Source: Flavobacteriaceae bacterium (lineage in GTDB: Bacteria; Bacteroidota; Bacteroidia; Flavobacteriales; Flavobacteriaceae). Taken from it: a stretch of 64,000 nucleotides of DNA. The notes below the pieces were generated by a model, which did not search any database, had not been told where the DNA came from, and saw only the letters and a program-made list of their open reading frames with translations. Each line of letters begins with the position of its first letter. Within the stretch, counting starts at the first letter, position 1. The translations under genes were made by a program, and so were the position numbers. Positions 35,947-45,179 of the stretch are shown piece by piece. The DNA lies in the NCBI GenBank assembly GCA_013001285.1, contig JABDMU010000033.1, positions 1 through 64,000 on the forward strand, in the 5' to 3' direction.

Positions 35947-37140
35947 ATGTACGGGAACATAAAACAACATCTTGAAGATGAGATTCAAGAGATCAAGGAC
36001 AACGGATTATATAAGGAAGAACGTATTATTGTTTCTTCGCAAGGCGCCGAAATCACATTAAATACTGGTGAAAAAGTTCTTAATTTTTGTGCTAATAATT
36101 ATTTGGGCTTGTCTGATCATCCTGATGTTATTCAAGCAGCCAAAGACACCATGGATACACACGGATTTGGAATGTCGAGCGTACGGTTTATTTGTGGCAC
36201 TCAAGATATCCACAAAACTTTGGAGGCAAAAATTGCTGATTTTTATCAAACAGAAGACACCATTCTTTATGCTGCAGCTTTTGATGCCAATGGTGGTGTT
36301 TTCGAGCCTTTATTGGGAAAAGAAGACGCGATCATTTCCGATGCATTGAATCACGCTTCTATTATTGATGGTGTTCGCTTATGTAAGGCCGCTCGATACC
36401 GTTATGAGAATAGTAATATGGAAGATCTCGAAAAGCAATTGAAGGCAGCAAATGCTAACGGCGCACGATTTAAGATCATTGTTACTGATGGCGTGTTTTC
36501 TATGGATGGTATAGTAGCCCCTCTAGATAAAATCTGTGATCTTGCCGATAAATATGAAGCTATGGTAATGATTGATGAATGTCATGCCACTGGATTTATT
36601 GGAAAAACTGGTCGCGGGACTTTAGAGGAAAAGGGAGTGATGGACCGCATTGACATAATAACGGGAACCTTAGGAAAAGCTTTAGGTGGCGCTATGGGTG
36701 GATATACAACTGGCAAAAAGGAGATCATCGCCATGTTAAGACAACGCTCACGACCATATTTGTTTTCAAATTCCTTAGCTCCTGCCATCGTTGGGGCCTC
36801 GATAAAAGTATTTGATATTTTAGCAAATGATACAAGCTTAAGAGACAAACTTGAATGGAACACCAATTACTTTAAAAAAGGGATGAATGCTGCGGGATTT
36901 GACATTGTAGATGGCGATTCGGCTATTGTTCCAGTCATGCTGTACGATGCCAAGCTTTCACAATCTATGGCCAGCATGCTATTAAAGGAAGGAATTTATG
37001 TTATTGGATTCTTCTTCCCGGTAGTACCAAGAGAGAAAGCTCGAATCCGTGTACAACTCTCAGCGGCGCACGAAAAAACGCATCTTGATCAAGCCATAAA
37101 TGCTTTCATAAAAGTTGGCAAGGCGTTGAAAATTATTTAA
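35947..37140 (+). CDS. kbl: Glycine C-acetyltransferase (2-amino-3-ketobutyrate CoA ligase)
   Basis: A 397-residue PLP-dependent enzyme of the alpha-oxoamine synthase family. It splits 2-amino-3-ketobutyrate with CoA to glycine and acetyl-CoA in threonine breakdown. Landmarks are [37 protein letters not shown], and the PLP lysine in [14 protein letters not shown] near residue 243. Length is normal. It starts 17 bases after addA and may be co-transcribed with it. The threonine dehydrogenase partner is not in the window. Confidence 0.95.
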   Translation: MYGNIKQHLEDEIQEIKDNGLYKEERIIVSSQGAEITLNTGEKVLNFCANNYLGLSDHPDVIQAAKDTMDTHGFGMSSVRFICGTQDIHKTLEAKIADFYQTEDTILYAAAFDANGGVFEPLLGKEDAIISDALNHASIIDGVRLCKAARYRYENSNMEDLEKQLKAANANGARFKIIVTDGVFSMDGIVAPLDKICDLADKYEAMVMIDECHATGFIGKTGRGTLEEKGVMDRIDIITGTLGKALGGAMGGYTTGKKEIIAMLRQRSRPYLFSNSLAPAIVGASIKVFDILANDTSLRDKLEWNTNYFKKGMNAAGFDIVDGDSAIVPVMLYDAKLSQSMASMLLKEGIYVIGFFFPVVPREKARIRVQLSAAHEKTHLDQAINAFIKVGKALKII

Positions 37141-37199
37141 AATGTCTCTAAACACGGATATCCTATCATAAAAAAAAGTAATATTTTTCTATATTTGTC

Positions 37200-37230
37200 T
37201 TTGTTAATAACATTTAACAACTTACTTTTG
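37200..37230 (+). promoter_or_regulatory. Predicted promoter of the OmpA-family gene
   Basis: TTTG at 37200-37203, a 19-base spacer and TACTTTTG at 37223-37230 match the Bacteroidota consensus fully. This predicts a 5' leader of about 30 bases, typical of strongly expressed outer membrane proteins. A second TATATTTG at 37190-37197 may be an additional start. Confidence 0.65.
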
Positions 37231-37265
37231 CTTACAATTAACACTTAAAAATTAAATTATTGAAT

Positions 37266-38630
37266 ATGAAAAATCTTAGCAGATTAATGTTCGTTTTGTT
37301 GTTAGTAACTGGTTTTAACAACGCAAACGCTCAAGACGATAACAACCCATGGCAAATATCTATCGGGTTTAATGCGGTAGATCTTTATCCGGTCGGAGAG
37401 AATGCCCCACTTGGCGAATACTTTGATGAGTACTTTAACGTTACTGATCATTACAATGTAGTACCAGTATTATCAACCTTCACAATTTCAAAATACCTAG
37501 GAGATAATTTCTCTTTTGGTGTAACTGGGTCTATCAACCGCATTGAAAAGGTTGGAGATGCTTCAGCACGTGATTTAACTTATTTCGGAGCTGATGGTAT
37601 CATTAAATACGATTTAGGAAATCTTCTTAATCTAGGTAAATTCGATCCATACCTTGGAGTTGGTGGTGGTTATACTTGGGTTCAAAAGATTGGTGCTGGA
37701 ACATTAAACGGTTCTCTTGGTCTAAATTACTGGCTAAGCGATAAGTTTGCAGTAACTGCACAATCAACTTATAAGCATTCTTTCGAAGATTACTTACCAA
37801 AACATTTCCAACATTCTGTAGGTGTTTCTGTTAAATTTGGCGGAAAAGACACAGATGGTGATGGTATCTATGACAAAGACGATGAATGTCCTGAAGTAGC
37901 TGGTTTAGCTGCCTTTAACGGTTGCCCTGATACTGATGGAGACGGTATTAAAGATGGTGATGACGCTTGTCCGAACGAAGCTGGTTTAGCTGAGTTTAAT
38001 GGATGTCCTGATGCCGATGGTGATGGTGTTCCAGATAACGCTGATGACTGTCCAAATACACCAGGTTTAAAATCTTTAGCTGGTTGTCCAGATGCTGATG
38101 GTGATGGTGTTAAAGATGGTGACGATCAATGTCCTAACGAAGCAGGTCCTGCAGCTAACAATGGTTGCCCTTGGCCAGATTCTGATGGTGATGGTGTACT
38201 AGATAAAGATGATCAATGTCCTAACGAAGCTGGAACAGTTGCAAACAATGGTTGCCCTGAAGTAAACCCTACTGAAGAGGTAATGGCTACTTTAAATAGC
38301 TATGCTAGAACGATCTTATTCGATACTGGTAAATCAAGCTTTAAAAACGAAACAATGCCTGTTTTAACAGCAATGACAGCTATTTTTAAAGAATATCCAA
38401 ATGCTGATTTCTCAATTGAAGGACATACTGATAGTGTAGGTTCATCTTCTTCTAATAAGTTATTATCAGAAAGAAGAGCTAATGCTGTAAGAGATTATTT
38501 AATTGCAAATGGAATAAATGCTGATAGATTAACTGCTGTTGGCCTAGGTGAAGAATACCCAATCGATAATAACAAAACGAGATCTGGAAGAAAGAACAAC
38601 AGACGCGTTGAGGTTAAACTTAAAAACTAA
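37266..38630 (+). CDS. OmpA-family outer membrane protein with thrombospondin type 3 repeats
   Basis: A 454-residue protein with a signal peptide (NANAQ cut near residue 20), an N-terminal beta-barrel of about 180 residues, a calcium-binding linker of five thrombospondin type 3 repeats (about 198-335, DGDG and DDxCPN patterns with paired Cys) and a C-terminal OmpA peptidoglycan-binding domain (about 345-454) with [11 protein letters not shown] and [11 protein letters not shown]. It tethers the outer membrane to the cell wall. I chose the ATG at 37266; a TTG two codons before is in frame. A consensus promoter and a strong terminator frame it as a single-gene unit. Confidence 0.95.
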   Translation: MKNLSRLMFVLLLVTGFNNANAQDDNNPWQISIGFNAVDLYPVGENAPLGEYFDEYFNVTDHYNVVPVLSTFTISKYLGDNFSFGVTGSINRIEKVGDASARDLTYFGADGIIKYDLGNLLNLGKFDPYLGVGGGYTWVQKIGAGTLNGSLGLNYWLSDKFAVTAQSTYKHSFEDYLPKHFQHSVGVSVKFGGKDTDGDGIYDKDDECPEVAGLAAFNGCPDTDGDGIKDGDDACPNEAGLAEFNGCPDADGDGVPDNADDCPNTPGLKSLAGCPDADGDGVKDGDDQCPNEAGPAANNGCPWPDSDGDGVLDKDDQCPNEAGTVANNGCPEVNPTEEVMATLNSYARTILFDTGKSSFKNETMPVLTAMTAIFKEYPNADFSIEGHTDSVGSSSSNKLLSERRANAVRDYLIANGINADRLTAVGLGEEYPIDNNKTRSGRKNNRRVEVKLKN

Positions 38631-38667
38631 GCAATACTTTATTGCATTAAGTTTTATTAAATAAATA

Positions 38668-38696
38668 AAAACGTCTCGAATAATTCGGGACGTTTT
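38668..38696 (+). terminator. Terminator of the OmpA-family gene
   Basis: A 13-bp stem with one G-U pair and a 3-base loop, followed by a run of T, ends 14 bases before the AddB start. Confidence 0.85.
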
Positions 38697-38709
38697 TTAT
38701 TTTTATACA

Positions 38710-41469
38710 ATGACAAGTTTTATTCATGATGTACTGGCGCATTTAAAAGCAAATGGAGTTGACCTAAGTCAGCTCTCTTTTATTCTTCCGAGTAGACGCG
38801 CAGGTATTTTTTTAAAACATGAATTGTCTTCACTAATCGAACACCCTCTTTTTGCACCAGAAATAATAAGTATTGAAGAATTTGTTGCAGAGCTTGCCGA
38901 TCTTAAGCAACTCTCAACTATTGAACTCCTATTTGAATTTTATTCGGTTTACAAGGATTTTACACCTAAGGACGAAATACAGCCCTTTGATGATTTTGTA
39001 AAATGGGCTCAAGTTGCTCTCCAGGATTTTAACGAAATCGATAGGTTCCTTGTTGATCCTGATCATATTTTTGATTACCTCGTTGCTGTTGATGAAATCA
39101 ACCACTGGTCACTTGAAAGCAACCAAACACCTTTAATCAAATCCTACCTTAATTTCTGGGATCATTTAAAGACCTTGTACCATAATTTTTATACGCATCT
39201 TCAAAAAAAGGGAACTGGATATCAGGGGTTATTATATAGAGAAGCTGTTGAAAACCTAGGGAATTACATCCAATTAAATAACAGCAAACAACATATCTTT
39301 ATAGGTTTCAATGCTCTAAACAAAGCCGAAATAGCCATCATTCAAGAATTACTTCATTCTGATATGGCGGAAATATTTTGGGATATCGATAGGACTTTTC
39401 TCGAGCACGAAAATCATGATGCTGGCCACTTTATGCGAGAACATATGAATTCCTGGCGCTATTTTCAAACACATAAATTTAATTGGGTTCATGAATTATA
39501 TGCTGAAGGGAAAAATATCAATATAATCGGAACTCCGAAAAATGTTGGTCAAGCCAAATATGTAGGTGAGCTCCTAAGAAAAATTAATTCTAAGAGCGGA
39601 CCACTAAAAAGTACTGCTGTTGTTTTAAGTGATGAAAATCTCTTGATGCCTGTACTCAATTCTATTCCTTCGGAAATAGATGCATTAAACATAACAATGG
39701 GTTTTCCTTTAAAATCTATTCCGTTGACATCACTATTTGAACTCTTATTTGCCATTCATAAAGATGGTAAGTCTTCATTTTATTATAAAGATGTCATCGC
39801 CTTGCTTTCGCACCAATTTGTGCAACCGCTCTTTCAAACAAGCTCAGGAAATCAAGCCAATACTATAATTAAAACCATACAAAAAAACAACCTCGTATTT
39901 CTAACACAACATAAATTAGAAAAACTATTACTAGAAAGTAATTCATTTGTTAATATTTTATTTTCCTCATGGCCTAATCCTAATGTGGCCATAGAACATT
40001 GTCAAAAGTTGATCATGAAGATAAAAGCTTCGTTTGAAAAGGACGCTGCTTTGAACGCCTTAGCATTAGAATACTTATTCAAGTTTAATGAGATCTTCAA
40101 TACAATTTTTAAATTAAATCATGAGCACAATCATGTAACATCAATAAAGGGGTTATTCGAGTTATTTAAAGAATTATTATACTCCGAAACTTTAGATTTT
40201 CAAGGAGAGCCCCTACAAGGACTTCAAATTATGGGAATGCTCGAATCTCGTGTACTGGATTTTGATACGGTTATAATTGCTTCGGTTAATGAAGGCATTC
40301 TTCCTGCCGGAAAAAGTAGTAATTCTTTTATTCCTTTTGATATCAAGCTGGAAAATAACCTTCCAACATACAAAGAAAAAGATGCTGTTTATGCCTATCA
40401 TTTTTATAGGTTGATACAGCGAGCTAAACATGTTTACATTATATATAATACTGAGCCAGATGCCTTAAACGCCGGTGAGAAAAGTCGGTTTATCACCCAA
40501 CTGGAAATTGATCAACATCACGATATAAATCCCCAGATTGTAGCGCCGCTCTTGCCAAATGTAAACGATTCTTTGCGTCGCATTAAAAAGACGGATTCAG
40601 TCATTAAAAGAATTGAAAGTGTTTTTCAAAAAGGACTTTCACCATCATCATTATTAAACTATATTCGAAATCCAATCGATTTTTATGCTCAAAAATTATT
40701 GGAAACTGAAGAGTTTGATGATGTTGAAGAAATTGTTGAAGCCAAAACCTTAGGAACGGTAATACATGAGACATTAAAAGAGCTCTATGAACCCTATAAG
40801 GGCAGTACGCTCAATCTTGAAAAGCTAGATAATTCTATCGAAAAGACCGATGCTATTGTAGTGCAACAATTTAAAAAATATTACAATGAAGGTGAATTAG
40901 ACCGAGGGAAGAACCTTATCATTTTAGAAGTTGCAAAGCAGTACATTAAAAATTTTCTCAAAAAAGAAAAACAACTCTTAAAGAAAGGAAATACTTTAAA
41001 GATCCTTGAGCTAGAAATTGATGTTGAAACAACAATTAATGTTAATACAATTCCTTTTCCAATTCGTTTGAAAGGTCAAATAGATCGTATAGATGAGCTC
41101 AATGGGGTATTAAGGATCATCGATTATAAAACTGGGAAAGTAGAGCGGCCACAGGTTGAAATTGTGAATTGGAACGATATCACAAGTGATTATAAAAAAA
41201 ATGGAGTGGCATTTCAGGTATTGATGTATGCCTTTATCATGAATCAAAAATCGCCATTTAAAACGCCGATTGAAGCAGGAATAATTTCCTTTAAGAATTT
41301 AAAATCTGGATTTTTAAGTTTTTCAAAGAAAGACAAATCGGGTAATGGCGCGACAAAGAATACCTTAATCACTCAAGAATTTTTAAATGCATTTCAAGAA
41401 GAGCTTGAAACACTAATTTTCGAGATCTACGATAAAAATATTGACTTTATCGAGAAAGAAATAAGCTAA
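38710..41469 (+). CDS. addB: AddB-like PD-(D/E)XK nuclease without iron-sulfur cysteines
   Basis: A 919-residue protein. The N-terminal part resembles an inactivated helicase (no Walker A; SFILPSRRAGIFLKHEL is the AddB-type start), and the C-terminal nuclease carries LKGQIDRIDE and IIDYKTGKVERP (about 790-815). It should pair with AddA to process DNA ends and recognise Chi-like sites. Only one Cys (about residue 430) is visible, and the usual CPxxF cysteine is replaced by Asn in NYIRNPIDFYAQ, so the Fe-S staple of Bacillus AddB is absent. It follows the ompA terminator. Confidence 0.83.
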   Translation: MTSFIHDVLAHLKANGVDLSQLSFILPSRRAGIFLKHELSSLIEHPLFAPEIISIEEFVAELADLKQLSTIELLFEFYSVYKDFTPKDEIQPFDDFVKWAQVALQDFNEIDRFLVDPDHIFDYLVAVDEINHWSLESNQTPLIKSYLNFWDHLKTLYHNFYTHLQKKGTGYQGLLYREAVENLGNYIQLNNSKQHIFIGFNALNKAEIAIIQELLHSDMAEIFWDIDRTFLEHENHDAGHFMREHMNSWRYFQTHKFNWVHELYAEGKNINIIGTPKNVGQAKYVGELLRKINSKSGPLKSTAVVLSDENLLMPVLNSIPSEIDALNITMGFPLKSIPLTSLFELLFAIHKDGKSSFYYKDVIALLSHQFVQPLFQTSSGNQANTIIKTIQKNNLVFLTQHKLEKLLLESNSFVNILFSSWPNPNVAIEHCQKLIMKIKASFEKDAALNALALEYLFKFNEIFNTIFKLNHEHNHVTSIKGLFELFKELLYSETLDFQGEPLQGLQIMGMLESRVLDFDTVIIASVNEGILPAGKSSNSFIPFDIKLENNLPTYKEKDAVYAYHFYRLIQRAKHVYIIYNTEPDALNAGEKSRFITQLEIDQHHDINPQIVAPLLPNVNDSLRRIKKTDSVIKRIESVFQKGLSPSSLLNYIRNPIDFYAQKLLETEEFDDVEEIVEAKTLGTVIHETLKELYEPYKGSTLNLEKLDNSIEKTDAIVVQQFKKYYNEGELDRGKNLIILEVAKQYIKNFLKKEKQLLKKGNTLKILELEIDVETTINVNTIPFPIRLKGQIDRIDELNGVLRIIDYKTGKVERPQVEIVNWNDITSDYKKNGVAFQVLMYAFIMNQKSPFKTPIEAGIISFKNLKSGFLSFSKKDKSGNGATKNTLITQEFLNAFQEELETLIFEIYDKNIDFIEKEIS

Positions 41470-41484
41470 GCTAAATCTCATTCA

Positions 41485-41542
41485 AAATAAAAAACCCACA
41501 CTTACGCATGGATTTTTGGATTGATGTGGAGAAGATGGGACT
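41485..41542. repeat. 58-bp direct repeat, distal copy (tRNA 3'-end fragment)
   Basis: This copy matches 41654-41711 at 57 of 58 positions. Its last 16 bases (41527-41542) equal the 3' end of the tRNA-Ala gene, but the rest of a tRNA is not present. It resembles the distal attachment site left by an element that targeted the tRNA. Confidence 0.8.
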
Positions 41543-41653
41543 AATTTCATTGGACCCAATAGACGCCGCTCCTGCAAATCGAAAATCTACTTCACCCTGT
41601 GAAGTTTATCATTATTTAATTGAAACTGAAAAACATATTTTACAGTTTCCTTC
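41543..41653. other. 111-bp insert between the direct repeats
   Basis: The insert carries two small inverted repeats, 41549-41560 (ATTGG/CCAAT) and 41589-41605 (ACTTCAC-CCT-GTGAAGT). No integrase or transposase frame fits in it. A 61-codon frame crossing the region is taken as spurious. Confidence 0.6.
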
Positions 41654-41711
41654 AAATAAAAAACCCACACTTACGCATGGATTTTCGGATTGATGTGGAG
41701 AAGATGGGACT
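41654..41711. repeat. 58-bp direct repeat, tRNA-proximal copy
   Basis: This copy runs from downstream of tRNA-Ala into its last 16 bases (41696-41711). Together with 41485-41542 it brackets 111 bases. Direct repeats ending in a tRNA 3' end are typical of tyrosine-recombinase attachment sites. Confidence 0.8.
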
Positions 41712-41769
41712 CGAACCCACGACCTCTTGACTGCCAGTCAAGCGCTCTAGCCAGCTGAGCTACATCCCC
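41696..41769 (-). tRNA. tRNA-Ala (anticodon GGC)
   Basis: The minus strand folds as a 74-base cloverleaf: a 7-bp acceptor stem with one U-U mismatch, D arm with GCTC/GAGC, a 5-bp anticodon stem CTTGA/TCAAG with loop CTGGCAG (anticodon GGC), and a T arm with TTCGAGT. A G3-U70 pair, the alanine identity element, is present. No 3' CCA is encoded. Its 3' 16 bases form part of the 58-bp direct repeat. Confidence 0.97.
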
Positions 41770-41775
41770 AAAAAA

Positions 41776-42573
41776 TTATTTCATTTCTCTTAAAACTAAT
41801 ATAGGAATTGTTGTGATATATAGATCTTTTTTCAAAATAGAATTTTTCTCCCAAAGTTTGGTGAAAAATCCGCGTTTCCGTCTCACAACAACTAAGAGGT
41901 CAGGATTAATCTGTTTTATATGTTCTAAAACCCCTAAATACGTTGTTGGATTTTCAGAATAAGTTGTTGAGACCACCATATTTGATAAGGTGTCAGATAC
42001 CTCAAAATCACCTTCTTTATGATACTGGGTCTTGACAAGTAGTAAGTGTATTTTTGCATTAAATTTTGCCTGAATTTCTTTCAATGGATCCAGCGATTTT
42101 TCCTTTTTAAGAATAGCCGATTTAATTGCGAATAAAATGTTCGGCATCGGTTTGTATTTTAGGCCTTCAGGAACGATTAGGATAGGTATCTTTGTTTGTT
42201 TCACTATTCTTCCTGAAGTATTTCCTAGAAAAACCTCCTCCTTCACCGAATTCGTTTTAGGCTCTAATAATAGCAGATCAATATTTAGGGATTTATTTAT
42301 CTTTTCAATTGTGTCAACTAATTTTCCCTTAAACAGTTTCGCGGTAACCTCAACACCAGTTGTGTCAATTTTAGAAATATGCTTTTTCAAAAAAGACAAA
42401 CTTTCTCGTTCAATGATATGATCAACCTTGATTATGGTTCCTGCTTTTGTATATACATTATAGACTTGAACTACAAAAAGATTTGCACCAAAAGCTCGTG
42501 CAAAATCTACCGCATATTGTAAATGACTGACGGCATTTTCTGAAGTACCAACTGGGACTAAAATATTCTTCAT
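41776..42573 (-). CDS. Universal stress protein (tandem UspA domains)
   Basis: A 265-residue protein with two UspA-like domains. The first starts with NILVPVGTSENA and holds the nucleotide-binding pattern LGNTSGRIVKQ before IPILIVPEG; the second (about 140-265) is less conserved. Such proteins bind ATP and are induced by stress in Bacteroidota. ATG at 42573 is chosen; a TTG two codons earlier is also in frame. The gene ends 7 bases from the tRNA 5' end on the same strand. Confidence 0.88.
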   Translation of the reverse strand: MKNILVPVGTSENAVSHLQYAVDFARAFGANLFVVQVYNVYTKAGTIIKVDHIIERESLSFLKKHISKIDTTGVEVTAKLFKGKLVDTIEKINKSLNIDLLLLEPKTNSVKEEVFLGNTSGRIVKQTKIPILIVPEGLKYKPMPNILFAIKSAILKKEKSLDPLKEIQAKFNAKIHLLLVKTQYHKEGDFEVSDTLSNMVVSTTYSENPTTYLGVLEHIKQINPDLLVVVRRKRGFFTKLWEKNSILKKDLYITTIPILVLREMK

Positions 42574-42630
42574 ATTCAATATTTAAAACTAACTTTACCT
42601 AAAATTATGACGCAAAGGTAACTATTAAAA

Positions 42631-43131
42631 ATGATTCGAAAAGCTACTGCTTCTGATATTGATTCCATTGTAGAAATCTCAAAGGCTTGTGCCCAACATA
42701 TGATAGACAATAAAATTTTTCAATGGAATGCAGATTATCCAAATAAACATGCCTTTGAAGAAGACCTGAATCAAGATCAGTTGTATGTCACAGCAACTAG
42801 CGATTCGGTCATGGGATGTGTGGTTATCTCAGAGATAATGGATGAAGAATATAAAGCAATTGACTGGCTAACACCAAGCGGAAATCAGTTTTATATTCAC
42901 CGGCTTGCTGTTCATCCTGATCTTCAAGGACAAGGGTTGGCTCAAGAGCTCATGGCGTTTGCCGAAAATCTCGGGCGCAAAGAGAACATGGATTCGATAC
43001 GCCTAGATACATTTTCAAAAAACGAAAGAAATCAAAAGTTTTACGAACATCGCGGCTATAAACGTCTTGGGAATATTTATTTCCCAAAACAAAGTGTATA
43101 TCCGTTCTATTGCTATGAACTAATTCTGTGA
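42631..43131 (+). CDS. GNAT family acetyltransferase
   Basis: A 166-residue N-acetyltransferase. The acetyl-CoA pyrophosphate loop is HPDLQGQGLAQELM (about residues 92-105), with the preceding IHRLAV strand and downstream SIRLDTF strand and YEHRGYKRLG motif of the GNAT fold. The acceptor is unknown. The stop overlaps the MATE start by 4 bases (GTGA), so the two are translated in a coupled way. Confidence 0.92.
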   Translation: MIRKATASDIDSIVEISKACAQHMIDNKIFQWNADYPNKHAFEEDLNQDQLYVTATSDSVMGCVVISEIMDEEYKAIDWLTPSGNQFYIHRLAVHPDLQGQGLAQELMAFAENLGRKENMDSIRLDTFSKNERNQKFYEHRGYKRLGNIYFPKQSVYPFYCYELIL

Positions 43132-44462
43132 GTCAAATCATAAGTTTAAAACATATAAACAAGCTTGCAATTCCTGCATTGATCTCAGGAGTTTCAGAAC
43201 CTATTCTGTCGATTACAGATACAGCTATTGTTGGGAATATTGATGTTAATGCTACAGAGTCTTTAGCTGCAGTAGGCATCGTAGGTGCATTTATTTCTAT
43301 GCTCATCTGGGTACTCGGACAAACACGAAGTGCCATTTCAGCTATCGTGTCTCAATATTTAGGTGCTAATAAAATAGATGAGGTCAAGAATTTGCCAGCA
43401 CAAGCAATTTTTATAATTACCTCATTAAGTGTATTAATTATCATTAGTACTTATCCGTTCGCAGAACAAATTTTCAAACTTTATAACGCCTCTGATCTTA
43501 TTCTAAACTTTAGTGTTGATTACTATCAAATTCGTGTGTTCGGATTTCCATTCACCTTATTCACCATTGCCGTTTTTGGTACATTTCGTGGATTACAAAA
43601 CACCTTTTACCCGATGGTGATAGCCATTATAGGTGCTTCTGTGAACATTATTTTAGATATAGTTCTTGTTTATGGCATTAGCGATGTGATTCCAGCCATG
43701 AATATCAAAGGCGCTTCCTACGCAAGTGTCGTTGCACAGTTTTTAATGGCCATTTTAGCTGCCTATTTTTTAATTGTAAAAACAAGCATTCCGTTAAAAC
43801 TTAGCTTTCCTTTTAATAAAGAGATCAAAAGTTTTATTATGATGATCTTGAATTTATTTGTTCGAACCTTGGCATTAAACGTGACCCTATATTATGCCAG
43901 TGCTTTTTCTACAAGTTATGGCAAAGAATATATCGCAGCCTATACCATTGCCATAAATCTTTGGTTTCTTGGCGCATTTGTTATTGATGGATACGCTAGT
44001 GCTGGAAATATTTTATCTGGCAAATTATATGGGGCAAAAGAATATGGTCTTCTCATAAAGCTAAGCAACAAATTAATTAAATATGGTATAGTTATAGGTG
44101 TAATCATGGCCATCATTGGAGGACTTCTCTACCATCCTTTGGGATCACTATTCTCAAAAGACCAAGCCGTATTAGATGAGTTTTACAAGATATTCTGGAT
44201 CGTTCTGGCCATGCAGCCTCTTTGCGCTTTGGCCTTTATTTTTGACGGCGTGTTCAAAGGACTTGGAAAAATGAAAATTTTACGGAATGTTTTACTTTTT
44301 GCTACATTTCTCGTGTTCGTCCCTGTCTTATTTTGGCTTGATCATTTAAACTATAAGCTTTATGCCATTTTTATTGCATTCACTTTATGGATTGTTGCTC
44401 GAGGAGCGCCGTTAATCATAAAATTTAGAAAAATATTTATTCCGCTTTCACAAAAGACTTAA
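43128..44462 (+). CDS. MATE family efflux transporter (GTG start)
   Basis: A 444-residue membrane protein with about 12 hydrophobic segments and the MATE start pattern LAIPALISGVSEPILSITDTAIVG. It should export cations or small toxic compounds using a Na+ or H+ gradient; the substrate cannot be given. The start is GTG overlapping the GNAT TGA, and the first codons (SQIISLKHINKLA) match family starts. It opens a closely packed run with two tiny membrane proteins, queD and lpxH. Confidence 0.93.
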   Translation: MSQIISLKHINKLAIPALISGVSEPILSITDTAIVGNIDVNATESLAAVGIVGAFISMLIWVLGQTRSAISAIVSQYLGANKIDEVKNLPAQAIFIITSLSVLIIISTYPFAEQIFKLYNASDLILNFSVDYYQIRVFGFPFTLFTIAVFGTFRGLQNTFYPMVIAIIGASVNIILDIVLVYGISDVIPAMNIKGASYASVVAQFLMAILAAYFLIVKTSIPLKLSFPFNKEIKSFIMMILNLFVRTLALNVTLYYASAFSTSYGKEYIAAYTIAINLWFLGAFVIDGYASAGNILSGKLYGAKEYGLLIKLSNKLIKYGIVIGVIMAIIGGLLYHPLGSLFSKDQAVLDEFYKIFWIVLAMQPLCALAFIFDGVFKGLGKMKILRNVLLFATFLVFVPVLFWLDHLNYKLYAIFIAFTLWIVARGAPLIIKFRKIFIPLSQKT

Positions 44463-44471
44463 ATTTGGCCC

Positions 44472-44657
44472 ATGTTGTTATATTCTCTATTTCAAAATAT
44501 TGACATAAAAGAAAAGATCGAAAATGCACCTGATAAAAGTTATGAAATCGGTGTGTTTATCGGATCATTCTTGCCATTTGTAATTTTGGTCATAATTGCA
44601 TACCTGATCTATAAACACAATAAGAACAGATTAAAAAACGAAGAACATGGGAGGTAA
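44472..44657 (+). CDS. Small membrane protein, 61 residues
   Basis: A short protein with one strong membrane segment (about residues 25-47, VFIGSFLPFVILVIIAYLIY) and a basic tail KHNKNRLKN. It starts 10 bases after the MATE stop. Bias to charged ends and operon spacing argue for a real gene, possibly a regulator or partner of the transporter. No family is recognised. Confidence 0.65.
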   Translation: MLLYSLFQNIDIKEKIENAPDKSYEIGVFIGSFLPFVILVIIAYLIYKHNKNRLKNEEHGR

Positions 44658-44658
44658 T

Positions 44659-44727
44659 ATGTTATTTCTGCTATTAGCCTTAGTCTTAATAATTGTATAT
44701 GTTTACAATAGAAATAAAAGACGATAA
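44659..44727 (+). CDS. Putative 22-residue membrane microprotein
   Basis: The frame from 44659 encodes a Leu-rich single membrane helix followed by YNRNKRR. It is preceded by GGGAGG at 44649-44654, an unusually strong Shine-Dalgarno for this phylum, 4 bases before the ATG. An alternative ATG at 44647 adds four residues (MGGN) and overlaps the previous gene by 11 bases. The TAA overlaps the queD ATG (TAATG), consistent with coupling. The frame is too short to be certain. Confidence 0.45.
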   Translation: MLFLLLALVLIIVYVYNRNKRR

Positions 44728-45179
44728 TGAGCGGCATTAGAATTACAAAACAATTTTCATTTGAAACTGGACATGCGCTTTATGGCTATGACGGTAAGTG
44801 TAAAAATGTTCATGGTCATAGTTACCGTTTGAATGTCACAGTAATTGGATCTCCAATTTCGGACGCAAACCATGTAAAATTTGGAATGGTCATCGATTTT
44901 AGCGACCTAAAACTTATAGTGAAGGAAGAAATTGTAAGTGTGTTTGATCACGCTACTGTATTTAATAAAAACACACCTCATATTGAACTGGCCAATGAAC
45001 TCAAACAACGAGGACATAATGTTCTGTTAGTCGATTATCAGCCTACAAGTGAAATGATGGTCATTGATTTTGCCAAAAAAATAAAGAAACGATTGCCTCA
45101 AAATATCAAATTGTTCTCTCTAAAACTTCAAGAAACAGCCACGTCATATGCGGAGTGGTTTGCAAGCGATAATGAGTAA
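44727..45179 (+). CDS. queD: 6-carboxytetrahydropterin synthase family (QueD/6-pyruvoyl tetrahydropterin synthase)
   Basis: A 150-residue T-fold enzyme. The zinc ligands are His16 (ETGHALYG), His29 and His31 (VHGHSY), and the catalytic Cys25 lies in GKCKN. The motif DFSDLK and a DHATVFN segment complete the family pattern. It makes 6-carboxytetrahydropterin for queuosine, or a related pterin. It overlaps lpxH by 8 bases and lies in the MATE-lpxH operon-like run. Confidence 0.92.
   Translation: MSGIRITKQFSFETGHALYGYDGKCKNVHGHSYRLNVTVIGSPISDANHVKFGMVIDFSDLKLIVKEEIVSVFDHATVFNKNTPHIELANELKQRGHNVLLVDYQPTSEMMVIDFAKKIKKRLPQNIKLFSLKLQETATSYAEWFASDNE

Noticed and set aside
41527-41600. A second tRNA-Ala copy
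   Set aside because: Only the last 16 bases of the tRNA are present; the D and anticodon arms do not fold.
41508-41693. 61-residue frame across the direct repeats and the insert
   Set aside because: It crosses both copies of the 58-bp repeat, has no family or ribosome binding site, and looks like a spurious frame beside a tRNA.
45148-45171. Upstream in-frame start of lpxH within queD
   Set aside because: It would add eight unconserved residues. The ATG at 45172 fits the family start and the overlap with the queD stop.
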